Assembly (NCBI GenBank): GCA_039029135.1
Contig: JBCCGT010000024.1
Location: forward strand, 1-64,000
Direction: 5' to 3'
Length of the DNA stretch: 64,000 bases
Source of the DNA: JALZVT01 sp039029135
GTDB lineage: Bacteria; Pseudomonadota; Gammaproteobacteria; Pseudomonadales; Azotimanducaceae
The notes under the pieces: model-generated
Told to the model about the DNA's origin: nothing
Seen by the model: only the letters and a program-made list of their open reading frames with translations
Databases searched by the model: none
Part shown: positions 9,099 to 18,057 of the stretch, piece by piece
How positions within the stretch are numbered: position 1 is the first letter of the stretch
How the letters are laid out: each line of letters opens with the position of its first letter
Made by a program: the position numbers and the translations under genes

Positions 9099-10310
9099 GT
9101 GAACGACTACCTGCTATCGGGACTTCGGGTGATCGATTGTGCGACGGTCATCGCCGCGCCGGCTGCGGCGATGATGCTCGCGGACTACGGGGCCGACGTG
9201 ATCAAGATCGAGGCGCCGGGAGAGGGCGACATGCTGCGGATGCTGTCGCATCTGCCGACGAGCCCGAACACCGGCGAGGACTGGTTCTGGCAGCTCGACG
9301 GTCGCAACAAGCGCGGACTGACGCTGGATCTGACCCATGCGGACGGCCAAGCGGTTCTGCGGCGCCTGATAGCGGGCGCGGACGTGTTCATTACTAATCT
9401 GCCGTTCCCCGTCCGCGACCATCTGGGGGTTAGCTTCGAGGCGGTGCGGGCGCTGAATCAGCGGCTGATCTATGCGTCGCTGACCGCCTACGGCGAGACA
9501 GGCCCGGAGCGTGAGCGCAAGGGGTTCGACCAGCTTGCCTACTGGGCGCGCAGCGGCCTCATGGATCTGATGCGCGCACCGGACACGACGCCCACCCAGG
9601 GCCTGCCGGGGATGGGCGACCACCCGACGGCCGTGGCGCTGTTCGCCAGCATCATGACGGCGCTGTTGCACCGCGAGCGCACCGGCGAGGGCGGCATGGC
9701 CCACACCTCGCTGCTGGCGAACGGCCTGTGGTCGGCGGCAGGCGTCGCCCAGGGGGCGATCGCCGGCGGCGACACCGCGGCCTACCGTGAGCGCATGCGC
9801 GTCTACCCCGCCATGATGCGGCCCTACGCCGCGGCCGATGGCCGCTGGCTGCAGTTCAACATGGTGCGCACCGACGCGCTGCTCGACCTGCTGCTGACGG
9901 CACTTGATGCGGCCGACCTGTTGACCGACCCCCGCTTTGGGGACCCGGAGACGCTCTGGGAAAACCGGGCGGCGTTCGGCGACGCGATCGCGGCGCGCGT
10001 GGCCCAAGCCGATTCCGATCACTGGCTGCGCGTCTTTGCCGAGTTGGGCGTGCCCGTAAACCGTGTTGCGGTCATCGAGGAAGCCGCGACGGACGAACAG
10101 CTGCTGGCGAACGAGATCGTCGCCCCGCCGGAGGATCCGCAGATGCAGCTGCCGCTGCTCATCGATCACCCCGTCAGGATCACCAGCGTGCCTCGCGTTG
10201 GCCCGCGCCGCGCGCCAGGCATGGGCGAGCACGCGACGGACATACTGGCAGAGCTCGGCTACGACCCAGCCGAGATACAGCAATTACGCGATGATGGCGT
10301 GCTCGGGTAA
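9099..10310 (+). CDS. CaiB/BaiF family CoA-transferase
   Basis: A 403-residue type III CoA-transferase. Typical motifs are the start LSGLRVIDCATVIAAPAAA, MLADYGADVIKIEAPGEGD, and GRNKRGLTLDL, with YASLTAYGETGPE before the region carrying the catalytic aspartate (GFDQLAYWARSG). These enzymes move CoA between acids such as carnitine, bile acids or formyl/oxalyl donors. I chose the GTG at 9099 because GGAGG lies eight bases before it; a TTG at 9084 is in frame but overlaps that site. The flavoprotein gene follows 85 bases later and may be in the same pathway. Confidence 0.87.
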   Translation: MNDYLLSGLRVIDCATVIAAPAAAMMLADYGADVIKIEAPGEGDMLRMLSHLPTSPNTGEDWFWQLDGRNKRGLTLDLTHADGQAVLRRLIAGADVFITNLPFPVRDHLGVSFEAVRALNQRLIYASLTAYGETGPERERKGFDQLAYWARSGLMDLMRAPDTTPTQGLPGMGDHPTAVALFASIMTALLHRERTGEGGMAHTSLLANGLWSAAGVAQGAIAGGDTAAYRERMRVYPAMMRPYAAADGRWLQFNMVRTDALLDLLLTALDAADLLTDPRFGDPETLWENRAAFGDAIAARVAQADSDHWLRVFAELGVPVNRVAVIEEAATDEQLLANEIVAPPEDPQMQLPLLIDHPVRITSVPRVGPRRAPGMGEHATDILAELGYDPAEIQQLRDDGVLG

Positions 10311-10395
10311 CGGCCTGACCGCCGCCGCCAGGGGCGCGCGACGAACACGCCACAGACAGGCCACGAACAACAACAACGAACGCGGAGGATGAGAG

Positions 10396-11817
10396 ATGGC
10401 GACCACGCAGCAACTGACGGCCGACTATCTGGTGGTTGGCGCGGGGGCGATGGGCATGGCCTTTATCGATACCCTGCTGGATGAGACCGACGCTAGCGTC
10501 ATCGTCGTCGACCGCCACGACAAGCCCGGCGGCCATTGGAACGACAGCTACCCCTATGTTCGCCTGCACCAGCCGTCGGCGTTTTACGGGGTGAACTCGC
10601 AGCCTTTGGGTGAAAACCGGGTCGATGCGCAGGGCTGGAACGAGGGGCTATTCGAGCTGGCATCTGGCGCCGAAGTGTGTACTTACTTCGATCATCTGAT
10701 GCAACGCAAGTTCCTGCCCAGCGGCAGGGTCCGCTACTTTCCGAACTGCGAGTTCAGCGCGCCCTCGGACCCAGCCCAACAGCCGAGCTTCAGCTCACGG
10801 GTCAGCGACGCCAACTGGTCGGTCACGGTCGCGGCGCGCGTGGTCGACGCGACCTACATGAACGTCCAGGTGCCGTCGGTCATCGGGCCACGCTACGAGG
10901 TGGCTGAAGAAGCGCGCATCATCCCGCCGAATGGGCTGCCGCGAGCCGAGCGCCCGGCAGACGGCTACGTCGTAGTCGGCGGGGGCAAGACCGCGATGGA
11001 CGCCTGCCTGTGGCTGCTGGCCAACCGCGTGGCGCCCGACGCGATCCGCTGGATCATGCCGCGCGATTCCTGGCTGCTAGATCGCCACAACATTCAGCCG
11101 GGCAGCATGTTCGTGGACCGCACCCTGGCCTGGCAGGCGGCCCAGCAGGAGGCCATGGCCGCGGCGGACGATTTCGACGATCTGTTCGCGCGCCTAGATG
11201 CCTGCGGCGCACTGCTGAGGTTCGATCCCGAGGTGAAACCGACCATGTACCGCTGCGCGACGGTCACCCGCAAGGAACTCGACGCGCTGCGCAGCATCGA
11301 CAACATCGTCCGTCTGGGCAGGGTGCAGCGCATCGAGGCCGATCGCATCACGCTCGCCGAGGGCGAGATCCCCACCACACGCCAGACGCTGCACGTCGAC
11401 TGCACGGGCGACGCCCTGGCACGGCGCCCGGTCGTACCCATCTTCGAGCCGGGCAAGCTCACCCTGCAGTCCGTGCGCACCTGCCAGCAGGTGTTCAGCG
11501 CCGCCTTTATCGCCCACGTCGAGGCCGCCTACGACGACGACACGGAGCGCAACCGGCTTTGTACAGTGGTCCCACACCCCAGCACGGATGGGGACTTCCT
11601 GCGCACCGCGCTCGGCAACATGCACAACACCTTCGTGTGGAGCGCCGACGAGGGTCTGCAGGCCTGGCTGATGAACGCACGCCTCGACGGCTTCAGCTCG
11701 TCTGACGGCGGCGCCCCGTCCGCCGAGGCAGGCGAGCTGCTGGCGCGCGTCGCCGCGAGCGCGCCCCAGGCCGCCGAGAATCTGCAGCGGTTCATCGCGC
11801 AGGCCTCTTCTGGGTAG
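10396..11817 (+). CDS. FAD/NAD(P)-binding oxidoreductase, flavin-monooxygenase-like
   Basis: A 473-residue flavoprotein. The N-terminal YLVVGAGAMGMAFIDTLL is a GxGxxG dinucleotide site, followed by VVDRHDKPGGHWNDSYPYVR, the pattern of FMO/Baeyer-Villiger-type enzymes. A second Rossmann site, YVVVGGGKTAMDACL, lies near residue 197. It should bind FAD and probably NAD(P)H. GAGGATGAGAG precedes the ATG. The substrate cannot be told; the upstream CoA-transferase suggests acid or terpenoid catabolism. No Cys-pair disulfide reductase motif is visible. Confidence 0.75.
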   Translation: MATTQQLTADYLVVGAGAMGMAFIDTLLDETDASVIVVDRHDKPGGHWNDSYPYVRLHQPSAFYGVNSQPLGENRVDAQGWNEGLFELASGAEVCTYFDHLMQRKFLPSGRVRYFPNCEFSAPSDPAQQPSFSSRVSDANWSVTVAARVVDATYMNVQVPSVIGPRYEVAEEARIIPPNGLPRAERPADGYVVVGGGKTAMDACLWLLANRVAPDAIRWIMPRDSWLLDRHNIQPGSMFVDRTLAWQAAQQEAMAAADDFDDLFARLDACGALLRFDPEVKPTMYRCATVTRKELDALRSIDNIVRLGRVQRIEADRITLAEGEIPTTRQTLHVDCTGDALARRPVVPIFEPGKLTLQSVRTCQQVFSAAFIAHVEAAYDDDTERNRLCTVVPHPSTDGDFLRTALGNMHNTFVWSADEGLQAWLMNARLDGFSSSDGGAPSAEAGELLARVAASAPQAAENLQRFIAQASSG

Positions 11818-11993
11818 CGAATCTGGATAGAGAGTATGGGGACAGCGGCGGGTCGCGTGGGGCGAGGGCACTACGAAAATTGTCCGATCAGCTCGGCACA
11901 AAATTTGACCCTGATCTCAGACCCGCAAGTCTACTCCCGGGCGCCGCCGCGCACCCCATATAGTGGGGGCACCTCGAGCCGAAGGACCCGCTC

Positions 11994-14900
11994 TTGCCGC
12001 CCACTCCGCTTCAACGCGCGGGTACCCGATTCGCCTGGCGTCGCTGGACGCAATGCTTGGCGCTCGCCCTGCTGCTGACGGCCGCGCTCCAGGCCGGCGC
12101 GACACCGGTGAGCTCGAGCCCCGTGCGGACCTTCGTCGGCAACGTCGACTTCGTCGTTACCGGCAATACCCTGCGCACGGCCTCCGACGCGGTGGACCCC
12201 TGCGCCGTCGGTACCTCGAGCAGCGCGACCCTAAGCGGCATACCGGCGGATGCCACCGTCACCAACGCGTTTCTGTACTGGGCGGGTTCCGGCCTGACGC
12301 CCGACTTTACCGTCACCTTCGACGGCGTCAGCGTGACCGCCGACACGCAGTACACCGAAACGGTCAGCGCGACGCGCAGCTACTTCTCCGGCGTGGAAGA
12401 CGTGACGTCGCGGATCAGCGGCAACGGTACTTATTCCCTGTCCGGACTGACGGTCGACACGGGCGCCGACTATTGCGGCGTGTCGGGGGTGCTCGCGGGG
12501 TGGGCGCTGGTGGCCGTATACCAGCGCCCTGCAGAGCCGTTCCGCACCATCAATTTCTTCGAAGGCTTTCAGAACTTCTGGGGCTCGTCGATTACGCTGA
12601 CGCCGACCAACTTCGTGATCCCCGCCGGCAGCATCGACGGCCGCCTGGGCGTGCTGAGCTGGGAGGGCGACTCCGGCAACTCGACGACGCGCAACGGCGT
12701 CGCGGAGAATCTGTTTTTCGACGGTCAGACAACGCCCGTAACCGCGCTGACAGACGCACTCAACCCGGCGAACAACCAGTACAACTCGACCCTTAACGAG
12801 GCCGGGCTCACGGACGTATGGGGCGTCGACTTTGATGTCTACGACATCTCCAGCCTGCTGAGCGCGGGCGACACCAGCGCATCGACAACCTACGCCTCGG
12901 GTCAGGATCGAGTGTTTCTGAGCCTCGAGGTAATCTCGGTAACCAACACGCCGGCGACGGACATTGCTGTGAGCAAAACCCACGCCGGCAGCTTCGCACC
13001 CGGCCACAGCGGCGCGTTCGAACTCGCACTCGCGAACCTGGGGCCGTTGGACCACACCGCCACCATCACCGTGACCGATCCGCTGCCGGGCGGGCTGGCG
13101 ATGACGGGCTTTGCCAGCGCCGACGCCAACTGGTCCTGCAGCGGCACCACCACCGTCACCTGTACCTACACCGGCGGGCTGGCGAACGGCGCCACCACGG
13201 GCGCGCTGACAATCGACGTGAGCGTGCCGCTGGCCGCGCGCGGCACGCTCACGAACGTCGCGACCGCCACGTCGTCGATGTTCGATCCGATACCGGCGAA
13301 CAACAGCGCAACCGACGACGTCGACGTTCTGACCCCAGACCTGTCGACTTCGACCAAGGCCGGTGCCGACAGCAATGGCGGCACGCTGCTGCCGGGCGAC
13401 ACCATCACCTGGACGGTCAGTCTGACGGACGCGAACGCGACGCAGTCCCGGGTCACGCTGACCGACACGCTGGATCCGCTGCTGACTAATCTCGTCGTCG
13501 TGGACGCCGGTGGCGGCACGGACGCCTCGAGCGGCACAACGCTGACCATTAACGATCTGGACATCACGCCCGGCAACACCACGACGGTGGTGTTTCGCGC
13601 CGACGTGCTGGGCTCCGCCGCGCTCGGCAGTACGATCACCAACACCGCGACCGCAACCGACACCGCAACCGGGGCCGCGACGGCCATAGTCGCAGCCGAT
13701 CTAACCGTCGCGAACAACGATCCGGTGAGCGGCAACAAGCCGCTGTATCTAGGCAACATCGATGACCAGAACGCGCCGACGCTGCCCATGAATCTCAGCC
13801 GCACGCCGCTCACGAGCAATTCAGCGCCCGCCAACCGGGCACGCATCCGCCGCCAGGACGACGACCGCGTGTGGACCTTGACGCCAGCGCTCGCCGCCGA
13901 TCTCACGCTCGACGGCACCGCGCTGTCGGCGCGCCTGCTGCTGCAGCGCAACGGCTCGACGGCGAATCGCAACGTGCGCGTTAGCGTGAGCTACGGCGGC
14001 ACCCTGTACGGCTGCACGGATGCGACGCTGAGCGCGAGCGGTACCAGCGGCTTATCAAACACCGTCACGCGGGAATTCCTGATTAGCGTGCCGCGCAGCG
14101 ACGCGGCGTGCACCGCAACGGGCGCGGTGCCCGTCACCATCCCGGCAGGCAGCACCCTGGAACTGCGCATCGACAACGAACCCGCCGCCGGACCGACCGG
14201 CCAGGCCATCTTCGTCTATCCGTTTGACGGGGCCCTGGGCACAACCAGCGTGACCCTGCCGGCAACGACAGTGATCAACGTCGACAGCGTCGAGTTCTAC
14301 GACGCCGCCTATCCCGGGGGCAGCCCGGTGAGCGCCGTCGCGCCGGGCGAGACGCTGTACATCCGCAGCTTAACGAGCGACCCGTTCGGCGCGTTCGACA
14401 TCAGCGGCGTGGATCTCGAAATTCTCGACGCCGGCGGCACAACCCAGGCCACCGTGGCCCTCGAACCGAGCGCCCAGGTGGCGACAACCGCCGCCAGCAA
14501 AACGCACGAACACGCCTATACGGTGCCCGCCGCGGGTGCGACCGGCTTCTGGACCGCGCGCGTGACCGCTAGAGAGGGCACCGAGAACACCGTCAGCCAC
14601 ACGCGCGCCGAGGCCTTCGGCGTGACGGTCGAACCGAACATCGTGCTCACGAAAACCAGCGCCGTGCTCAGCGACCCGACCGGCGCCGCGAATCCAAAGG
14701 GCATACCCGGCGCGGTCGTCGAGTACACCATCGTCCTCACCAACCTGGGCCCGGGCGCGACCGATGCGGACAGCCTGGTACTGCGCGAAGATCTGCCCCC
14801 CAACACGCGACTGCTGTTCACTTTACCGGGCCTGGAACCGCTGACCGTCACCCAGGGCAGCCCGCCCAGCGGCCTGAGCTACAGCTACGTCAGCGCGGGC

Positions 14901-15092
14901 GACCTCGCGGACGATGTGGCATTCTCATTCGATGGCGGCAGCACATTCTTTACCCCAACGATCGATCCCGGTAGCGGCCTGGACGTCTCGCCCCAGCGCA
15001 TCAACCATCTGCGCATCACGCCCGGCGGCAGCTTGAACGCGACCGCGACACCGCCGAGCCTGACGATCACGCTGCGGGTACAGCTCGATTGA
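11994..15092 (+). CDS. Large secreted DUF11-repeat protein
   Basis: A 1032-residue protein with a TTG start preceded by GAAGGA at eight bases. A basic N-terminus and hydrophobic core (CLALALLLTAALQAGA) form a signal peptide cleaved near residue 30. Residues about 35-315 are a Ser/Thr/Gly-rich domain seen in bacterial surface proteins. Two DUF11-type repeats follow (starts near IAVSKTHAGSFAPGHSG and LSTSTKAGADSNGG), then two beta-rich domains, and a third DUF11-like repeat (IVLTKTSAVLSDPTGAANP, then VVEYTIVLTNLGPG). No LPxTG, PEP-CTERM, GlyGly-CTERM or membrane anchor is seen at the C-terminus, which ends SLTITLRVQLD. Its stop overlaps the rhomboid start by TTGA, so the two are coupled. Confidence 0.8.
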   Translation: MPPTPLQRAGTRFAWRRWTQCLALALLLTAALQAGATPVSSSPVRTFVGNVDFVVTGNTLRTASDAVDPCAVGTSSSATLSGIPADATVTNAFLYWAGSGLTPDFTVTFDGVSVTADTQYTETVSATRSYFSGVEDVTSRISGNGTYSLSGLTVDTGADYCGVSGVLAGWALVAVYQRPAEPFRTINFFEGFQNFWGSSITLTPTNFVIPAGSIDGRLGVLSWEGDSGNSTTRNGVAENLFFDGQTTPVTALTDALNPANNQYNSTLNEAGLTDVWGVDFDVYDISSLLSAGDTSASTTYASGQDRVFLSLEVISVTNTPATDIAVSKTHAGSFAPGHSGAFELALANLGPLDHTATITVTDPLPGGLAMTGFASADANWSCSGTTTVTCTYTGGLANGATTGALTIDVSVPLAARGTLTNVATATSSMFDPIPANNSATDDVDVLTPDLSTSTKAGADSNGGTLLPGDTITWTVSLTDANATQSRVTLTDTLDPLLTNLVVVDAGGGTDASSGTTLTINDLDITPGNTTTVVFRADVLGSAALGSTITNTATATDTATGAATAIVAADLTVANNDPVSGNKPLYLGNIDDQNAPTLPMNLSRTPLTSNSAPANRARIRRQDDDRVWTLTPALAADLTLDGTALSARLLLQRNGSTANRNVRVSVSYGGTLYGCTDATLSASGTSGLSNTVTREFLISVPRSDAACTATGAVPVTIPAGSTLELRIDNEPAAGPTGQAIFVYPFDGALGTTSVTLPATTVINVDSVEFYDAAYPGGSPVSAVAPGETLYIRSLTSDPFGAFDISGVDLEILDAGGTTQATVALEPSAQVATTAASKTHEHAYTVPAAGATGFWTARVTAREGTENTVSHTRAEAFGVTVEPNIVLTKTSAVLSDPTGAANPKGIPGAVVEYTIVLTNLGPGATDADSLVLREDLPPNTRLLFTLPGLEPLTVTQGSPPSGLSYSYVSAGDLADDVAFSFDGGSTFFTPTIDPGSGLDVSPQRINHLRITPGGSLNATATPPSLTITLRVQLD

Positions 15093-16069
15093 GCGAGGAC
15101 CCGGGCTATCGCCGCACGCCACGGCCACGCCTGCTGGACCCTGCCGCAACCGACGCCCGCGCCGACCAGGAGGCCGAACGCCAGACCGACGACGCGACGC
15201 ACGACGTGTCTTGGATCGATGTGTTCGAAACGCCGCGCCGCGCCCAGCTTGCTGAGGCCGCCTTCGTACTGACAGCGCTCGGCGTACCCCACGAGATCGG
15301 CAGCGACGGCGACCGGTACTTCATTACGGTGCCGACCGGCGCGGCGGCCTTCGCCGCACGGCAGCTCGCCGAATATTGGCAGGAGGGCGCCACCGTGCGC
15401 AGGCGCCCGCCAAACAGCCCCGCGATCGACAGCGGTCTGTTCGGCGTGCTCGGTTTCCTGCTCGCGATCTGGAGTGTGCCCTGGCTCGAAACCGTCAGCC
15501 TGTACGCTTTCCACGAGCTCGGCATCATGTCCGCCTCGGGCATCCGCGCCGGCGAATACTGGCGCGCTTTCACGGCGCTGACGCTGCACGCCGATATCGG
15601 CCACATCGCCGGTAACACGCTGTTCGGGATCCTGTGGGGTACGCTCGCCGGACGGCAGCTGGGCTCCGGGGTCGCCTGGCTGTTGATCCTGTTCGCTGCC
15701 GCAGCGGCCAACGTGCTGAACGGCTACGTGCAGCCGCTGCCGTTTCGATCCCTGGGCGCGTCGACCGCCACCTTCGCAGCCCTGGGCCTCCTCGCGACTG
15801 TCGTCTGGCGCCGCGGCTACTTTGCCAACCCTGACTGGCGGCGCAGCTTCGCGCCCGTGTTCGCGGCAGTGGCATTCGTCGCGTACACCGGCATCGGCGA
15901 CGCCAATACAGATGTCCTGGCCCACGTGTTCGGCTGCGGGGCCGGCCTGATCACGGGCTTGCTAGCCGCGCGGCTGCCGTTGCGATACCTGCAGCCGCGC
16001 TACCAGTGGCTGGCGGGTGCTGGGGCAATCGGGGTTCTCACGCTCGCGTGGCTGCAGGCGCTGAACTGA
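15089..16069 (+). CDS. Rhomboid family intramembrane serine protease
   Basis: A 326-residue protein starting at a TTG that overlaps the preceding stop by four bases. Residues about 30-95 form a soluble domain (WIDVFETPRRAQLAEAAFVL) resembling the small cytosolic domain ahead of some rhomboids. Six hydrophobic helices follow. HADIGHIAGNTLFGILWG is the helix 2 signature with its His/Asn oxyanion residues. The nucleophile motif is GASTATF, and the catalytic histidine is in LAHVFGCGAG. Both dyad residues are therefore present, although GxST replaces the common GxSG. The natural substrate may be the coupled secreted protein, by inference from operon structure only. Confidence 0.85.
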   Translation: MSEDPGYRRTPRPRLLDPAATDARADQEAERQTDDATHDVSWIDVFETPRRAQLAEAAFVLTALGVPHEIGSDGDRYFITVPTGAAAFAARQLAEYWQEGATVRRRPPNSPAIDSGLFGVLGFLLAIWSVPWLETVSLYAFHELGIMSASGIRAGEYWRAFTALTLHADIGHIAGNTLFGILWGTLAGRQLGSGVAWLLILFAAAAANVLNGYVQPLPFRSLGASTATFAALGLLATVVWRRGYFANPDWRRSFAPVFAAVAFVAYTGIGDANTDVLAHVFGCGAGLITGLLAARLPLRYLQPRYQWLAGAGAIGVLTLAWLQALN

Positions 16070-16286
16070 CCGCGCCCGATCGAGCGCCCCAAACCGGGGC
16101 AGCGCCGCGTCGCCCTGCGTGCCCGATGCATCGCAAGCGGGCAGTCGCGAGGGTGCACTGTCTGCGCTTGCGACTAGGTCACCGCAGGTCGCGCGCCGCA
16201 AACGCAGGACAGACGGCGAAGCGCTGAGGTCGTCGGACGTTTCACGCGCTGAACTGCGCCTTGGCATGTGATCTGCATCACTGGGA

Positions 16287-16325
16287 CCAACGACCGATCC
16301 GGAGCCCTCCGGTCTCGATCGTTGG
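16287..16325 (+). other. Long imperfect hairpin just before a terminator
   Basis: CCAACGA at 16287 pairs with TCGTTGG at 16319-16325, CGA with TCG inside it, and CCGGAG with CTCCGG at the tip, leaving a CCC loop and two small internal loops. The base of the stem shares two G residues with the terminator stem that begins at 16324, so the two structures nearly coaxially stack or weakly compete. Such a structure is more than a bare terminator needs. Confidence 0.6.
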
Positions 16326-16377
16326 GCGCCTGGGGTAAGCCTCTCCCCTCTCTCCCCCCCAGGCGCCCTACCTTTTT
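16324..16377 (+). terminator. Rho-independent terminator of the DUF11-rhomboid operon
   Basis: GGGCGCCTGGGG (16324-16335) is a perfect 12-bp complement of CCCCAGGCGCCC (16357-16368), followed by TACC and five T residues. The loop is pyrimidine-rich. It lies 255 bases after the rhomboid stop on the plus strand. Confidence 0.8.
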
Positions 16378-16426
16378 CCTGGTCGCTTTCCTGATTGCTC
16401 GCGCGGTTTGTTCCCCGGCTTAACGC

Positions 16427-16456
16427 AAAACGCCGCAGACCTGGGGCCTGCGGCGT
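16427..16456 (-). terminator. Terminator of the coiled-coil protein gene
   Basis: ACGCCGCAG (16430-16438) pairs with CTGCGGCGT (16448-16456). Read on the minus strand the stem is followed by TTTT. It is about 50 bases downstream of the minus-strand stop at 16508, the right place to end that transcript. Confidence 0.7.
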
Positions 16457-16507
16457 CTCTGTCGTGAGGGGCGGTCGCGGCGCGACGGCGCCCCGACTCT
16501 AGGGCGA

Positions 16508-17455
16508 CTACTTCTTGGCTTCCTGCCCGGCGTCAGCCGCATTGCTGGCTGCCGCATCGCTCGCAGCGTCTTCGCCGCCCATGCGATCGGCGAGATCGTG
16601 CAGCAGCGTGCTGAGGTCGGTCTTGTTCATCTTGTTGCCGTCGAGCGATTCCATCTCGCGGCGCATGTCGGCACGGGTCGCCGCCTCGGCCCGCTCCATC
16701 GCGGACTTCTGCTCGTCGACCTGCTTGCGCAGCTGATCCCGCAGGTCGTTGCCCGTGTCGTTGAGCCGGCTGCGCAACGCATCGACATCGGCGCCGACCT
16801 TGGACTCGAGCCGCTCCAGCTTCTCGCCCATCTTCGTGTCGAGCGACTTGGTGCTCTCGTCGAGGCGCGTGCCCAGAGAGTCCAGTTCTTTGCTGAGGCG
16901 ATCGCCGAAGGTGGACAGCTCGCTGTCAATTTTGCTCGTCAGCGAAGACACGCTCTCGTCGAGCTTGCTGCTCGCGGCGTCGAGCTGTTCCGTCAGCTTG
17001 TCGAAGTCTTCTTTCTGCTTGTCGCGGATCTTGCGCTCCATGTCGCCCACGACGTTGTAGATCTTGTCCTCGAGCGAGGCGAGGCGCTCGTCCATCTTGC
17101 CGTTGATCTCATCGCCCATGTCCTTGAGCGAGGATTCGCGCGCCTGCTGCTCCGAATGCACGGACTGATTGACGGTCGACAGTGCGCGCACGACGCGTTC
17201 GATGCGGTCGCCGAGTTCGGAGCGCAGCGCGCCCATTTCCGCCTGGGTCTTGGCCTCGACGTCGCTGATGTCCGCTTCGGTGCGGCGCAGCGCATCGCCC
17301 ATCAGCAGATCGCGAATGCTGTCGATCGTCGCCTGCTTGTCGCCATCGATCGGTTCGTGCGCCGCGGCGGCAACCGGCTTGGGAGCAACCTGATCCACCA
17401 GCGGTGGAGTCTGGTCGTTGTCATCACCGGTGGTTTGTGCGCTCTGCGTGCTCAT
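16508..17455 (-). CDS. Apolipoprotein-like coiled-coil protein
   Basis: A 315-residue, highly charged protein with almost no hydrophobic segments, no signal peptide and continuous heptad-like Leu/Lys/Glu/Asp repeats from about residue 55 to 270 (for example KLDESVSSLTSKIDSELSTF). The N-terminus is Pro/Ala-rich and disordered; the C-terminus is Ala-rich. The segment SIRDLLMGDALRRTEADI resembles a conserved opening of cytoplasmic coiled-coil proteins I recall from cyanobacteria and proteobacteria; that link is from memory and weak. It has its own terminator and looks monocistronic. Role unknown; a structural or scaffold protein is possible. Confidence 0.6.
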   Translation of the reverse strand: MSTQSAQTTGDDNDQTPPLVDQVAPKPVAAAAHEPIDGDKQATIDSIRDLLMGDALRRTEADISDVEAKTQAEMGALRSELGDRIERVVRALSTVNQSVHSEQQARESSLKDMGDEINGKMDERLASLEDKIYNVVGDMERKIRDKQKEDFDKLTEQLDAASSKLDESVSSLTSKIDSELSTFGDRLSKELDSLGTRLDESTKSLDTKMGEKLERLESKVGADVDALRSRLNDTGNDLRDQLRKQVDEQKSAMERAEAATRADMRREMESLDGNKMNKTDLSTLLHDLADRMGGEDAASDAAASNAADAGQEAKK

Positions 17456-18057
17456 ACTGCCTCATCCTCTCAAGGTCTCTTGATAGTAGTCCGATCCCGG
17501 AAAACTGCGGCGGCGGCCGCACCTTGTCTCCGCTGCAGGACGCCGGTCCCCGCGTGGATCGAGCTCTAGTATGTTTGGCGTGCCAGCCGCCAAGATCGCG
17601 CCGGCCCGTGCATCGGGCCCGGCGATCAACATGCGCACATTACTTGGACGCGCGGCCCTTTGACTGAGTCGCAGGTCACACAACCGCGCGCCAACCCCAG
17701 AATCGACGGACAGCCGACACCCCGACGCGCCGCTCACGTCGACCCGTCGCCGCCGCCTCGATGCCGGCCGGTTGTGTCGGGCTGGCCAGCGGGTATGGTG
17801 AGCCTGCGCGACTGGGGTCCCGGGCGCACAGGATCGGCCGGGCAGCCACCCCCGCGAGCGCCAAATTCGCGTTCTGCTGGGCACCAAAAAAGCGTAGTCC
17901 GATCACGGTTTTTCGCCACCGGGCGGGGCGGTTCACAGCGAACACCTGACGCAGGTCCCACGACCGATCCCCACGACAGCGAGGGACCCTGCAGTTCTGA
18001 ATGCGTCGAAGCGCGCGAACGAGTGAAAGCGAGAACGAACGAGCAAAGGACAAGACC
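17456..18057 (+). other. Divergent intergenic region (602 bp)
   Basis: Lies between the starts of the coiled-coil gene (minus) and the dienelactone hydrolase gene (plus). Short open frames exist on both strands but have Arg/Pro-rich shadow composition and no recognisable domain, so I call none. It presumably carries both promoters. No convincing repeat or RNA seen. Confidence 0.4.

Larger units (their letters stand above)
16070..16507 (+). other. Convergent intergenic region with three hairpins (438 bp)
   Basis: Lies between the rhomboid stop and the coiled-coil gene stop. The first 215 bases show no gene or clear signal. The rest holds the stacked hairpins and two terminators listed separately. 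It could encode a short structured RNA ending at 16377, but no promoter or known RNA family is recognised. Confidence 0.45.

Noticed and set aside
9114..10283. Minus-strand 389-codon frame antisense to the CoA-transferase
   Set aside because: Shadow of a gene with a strong start and family motifs.
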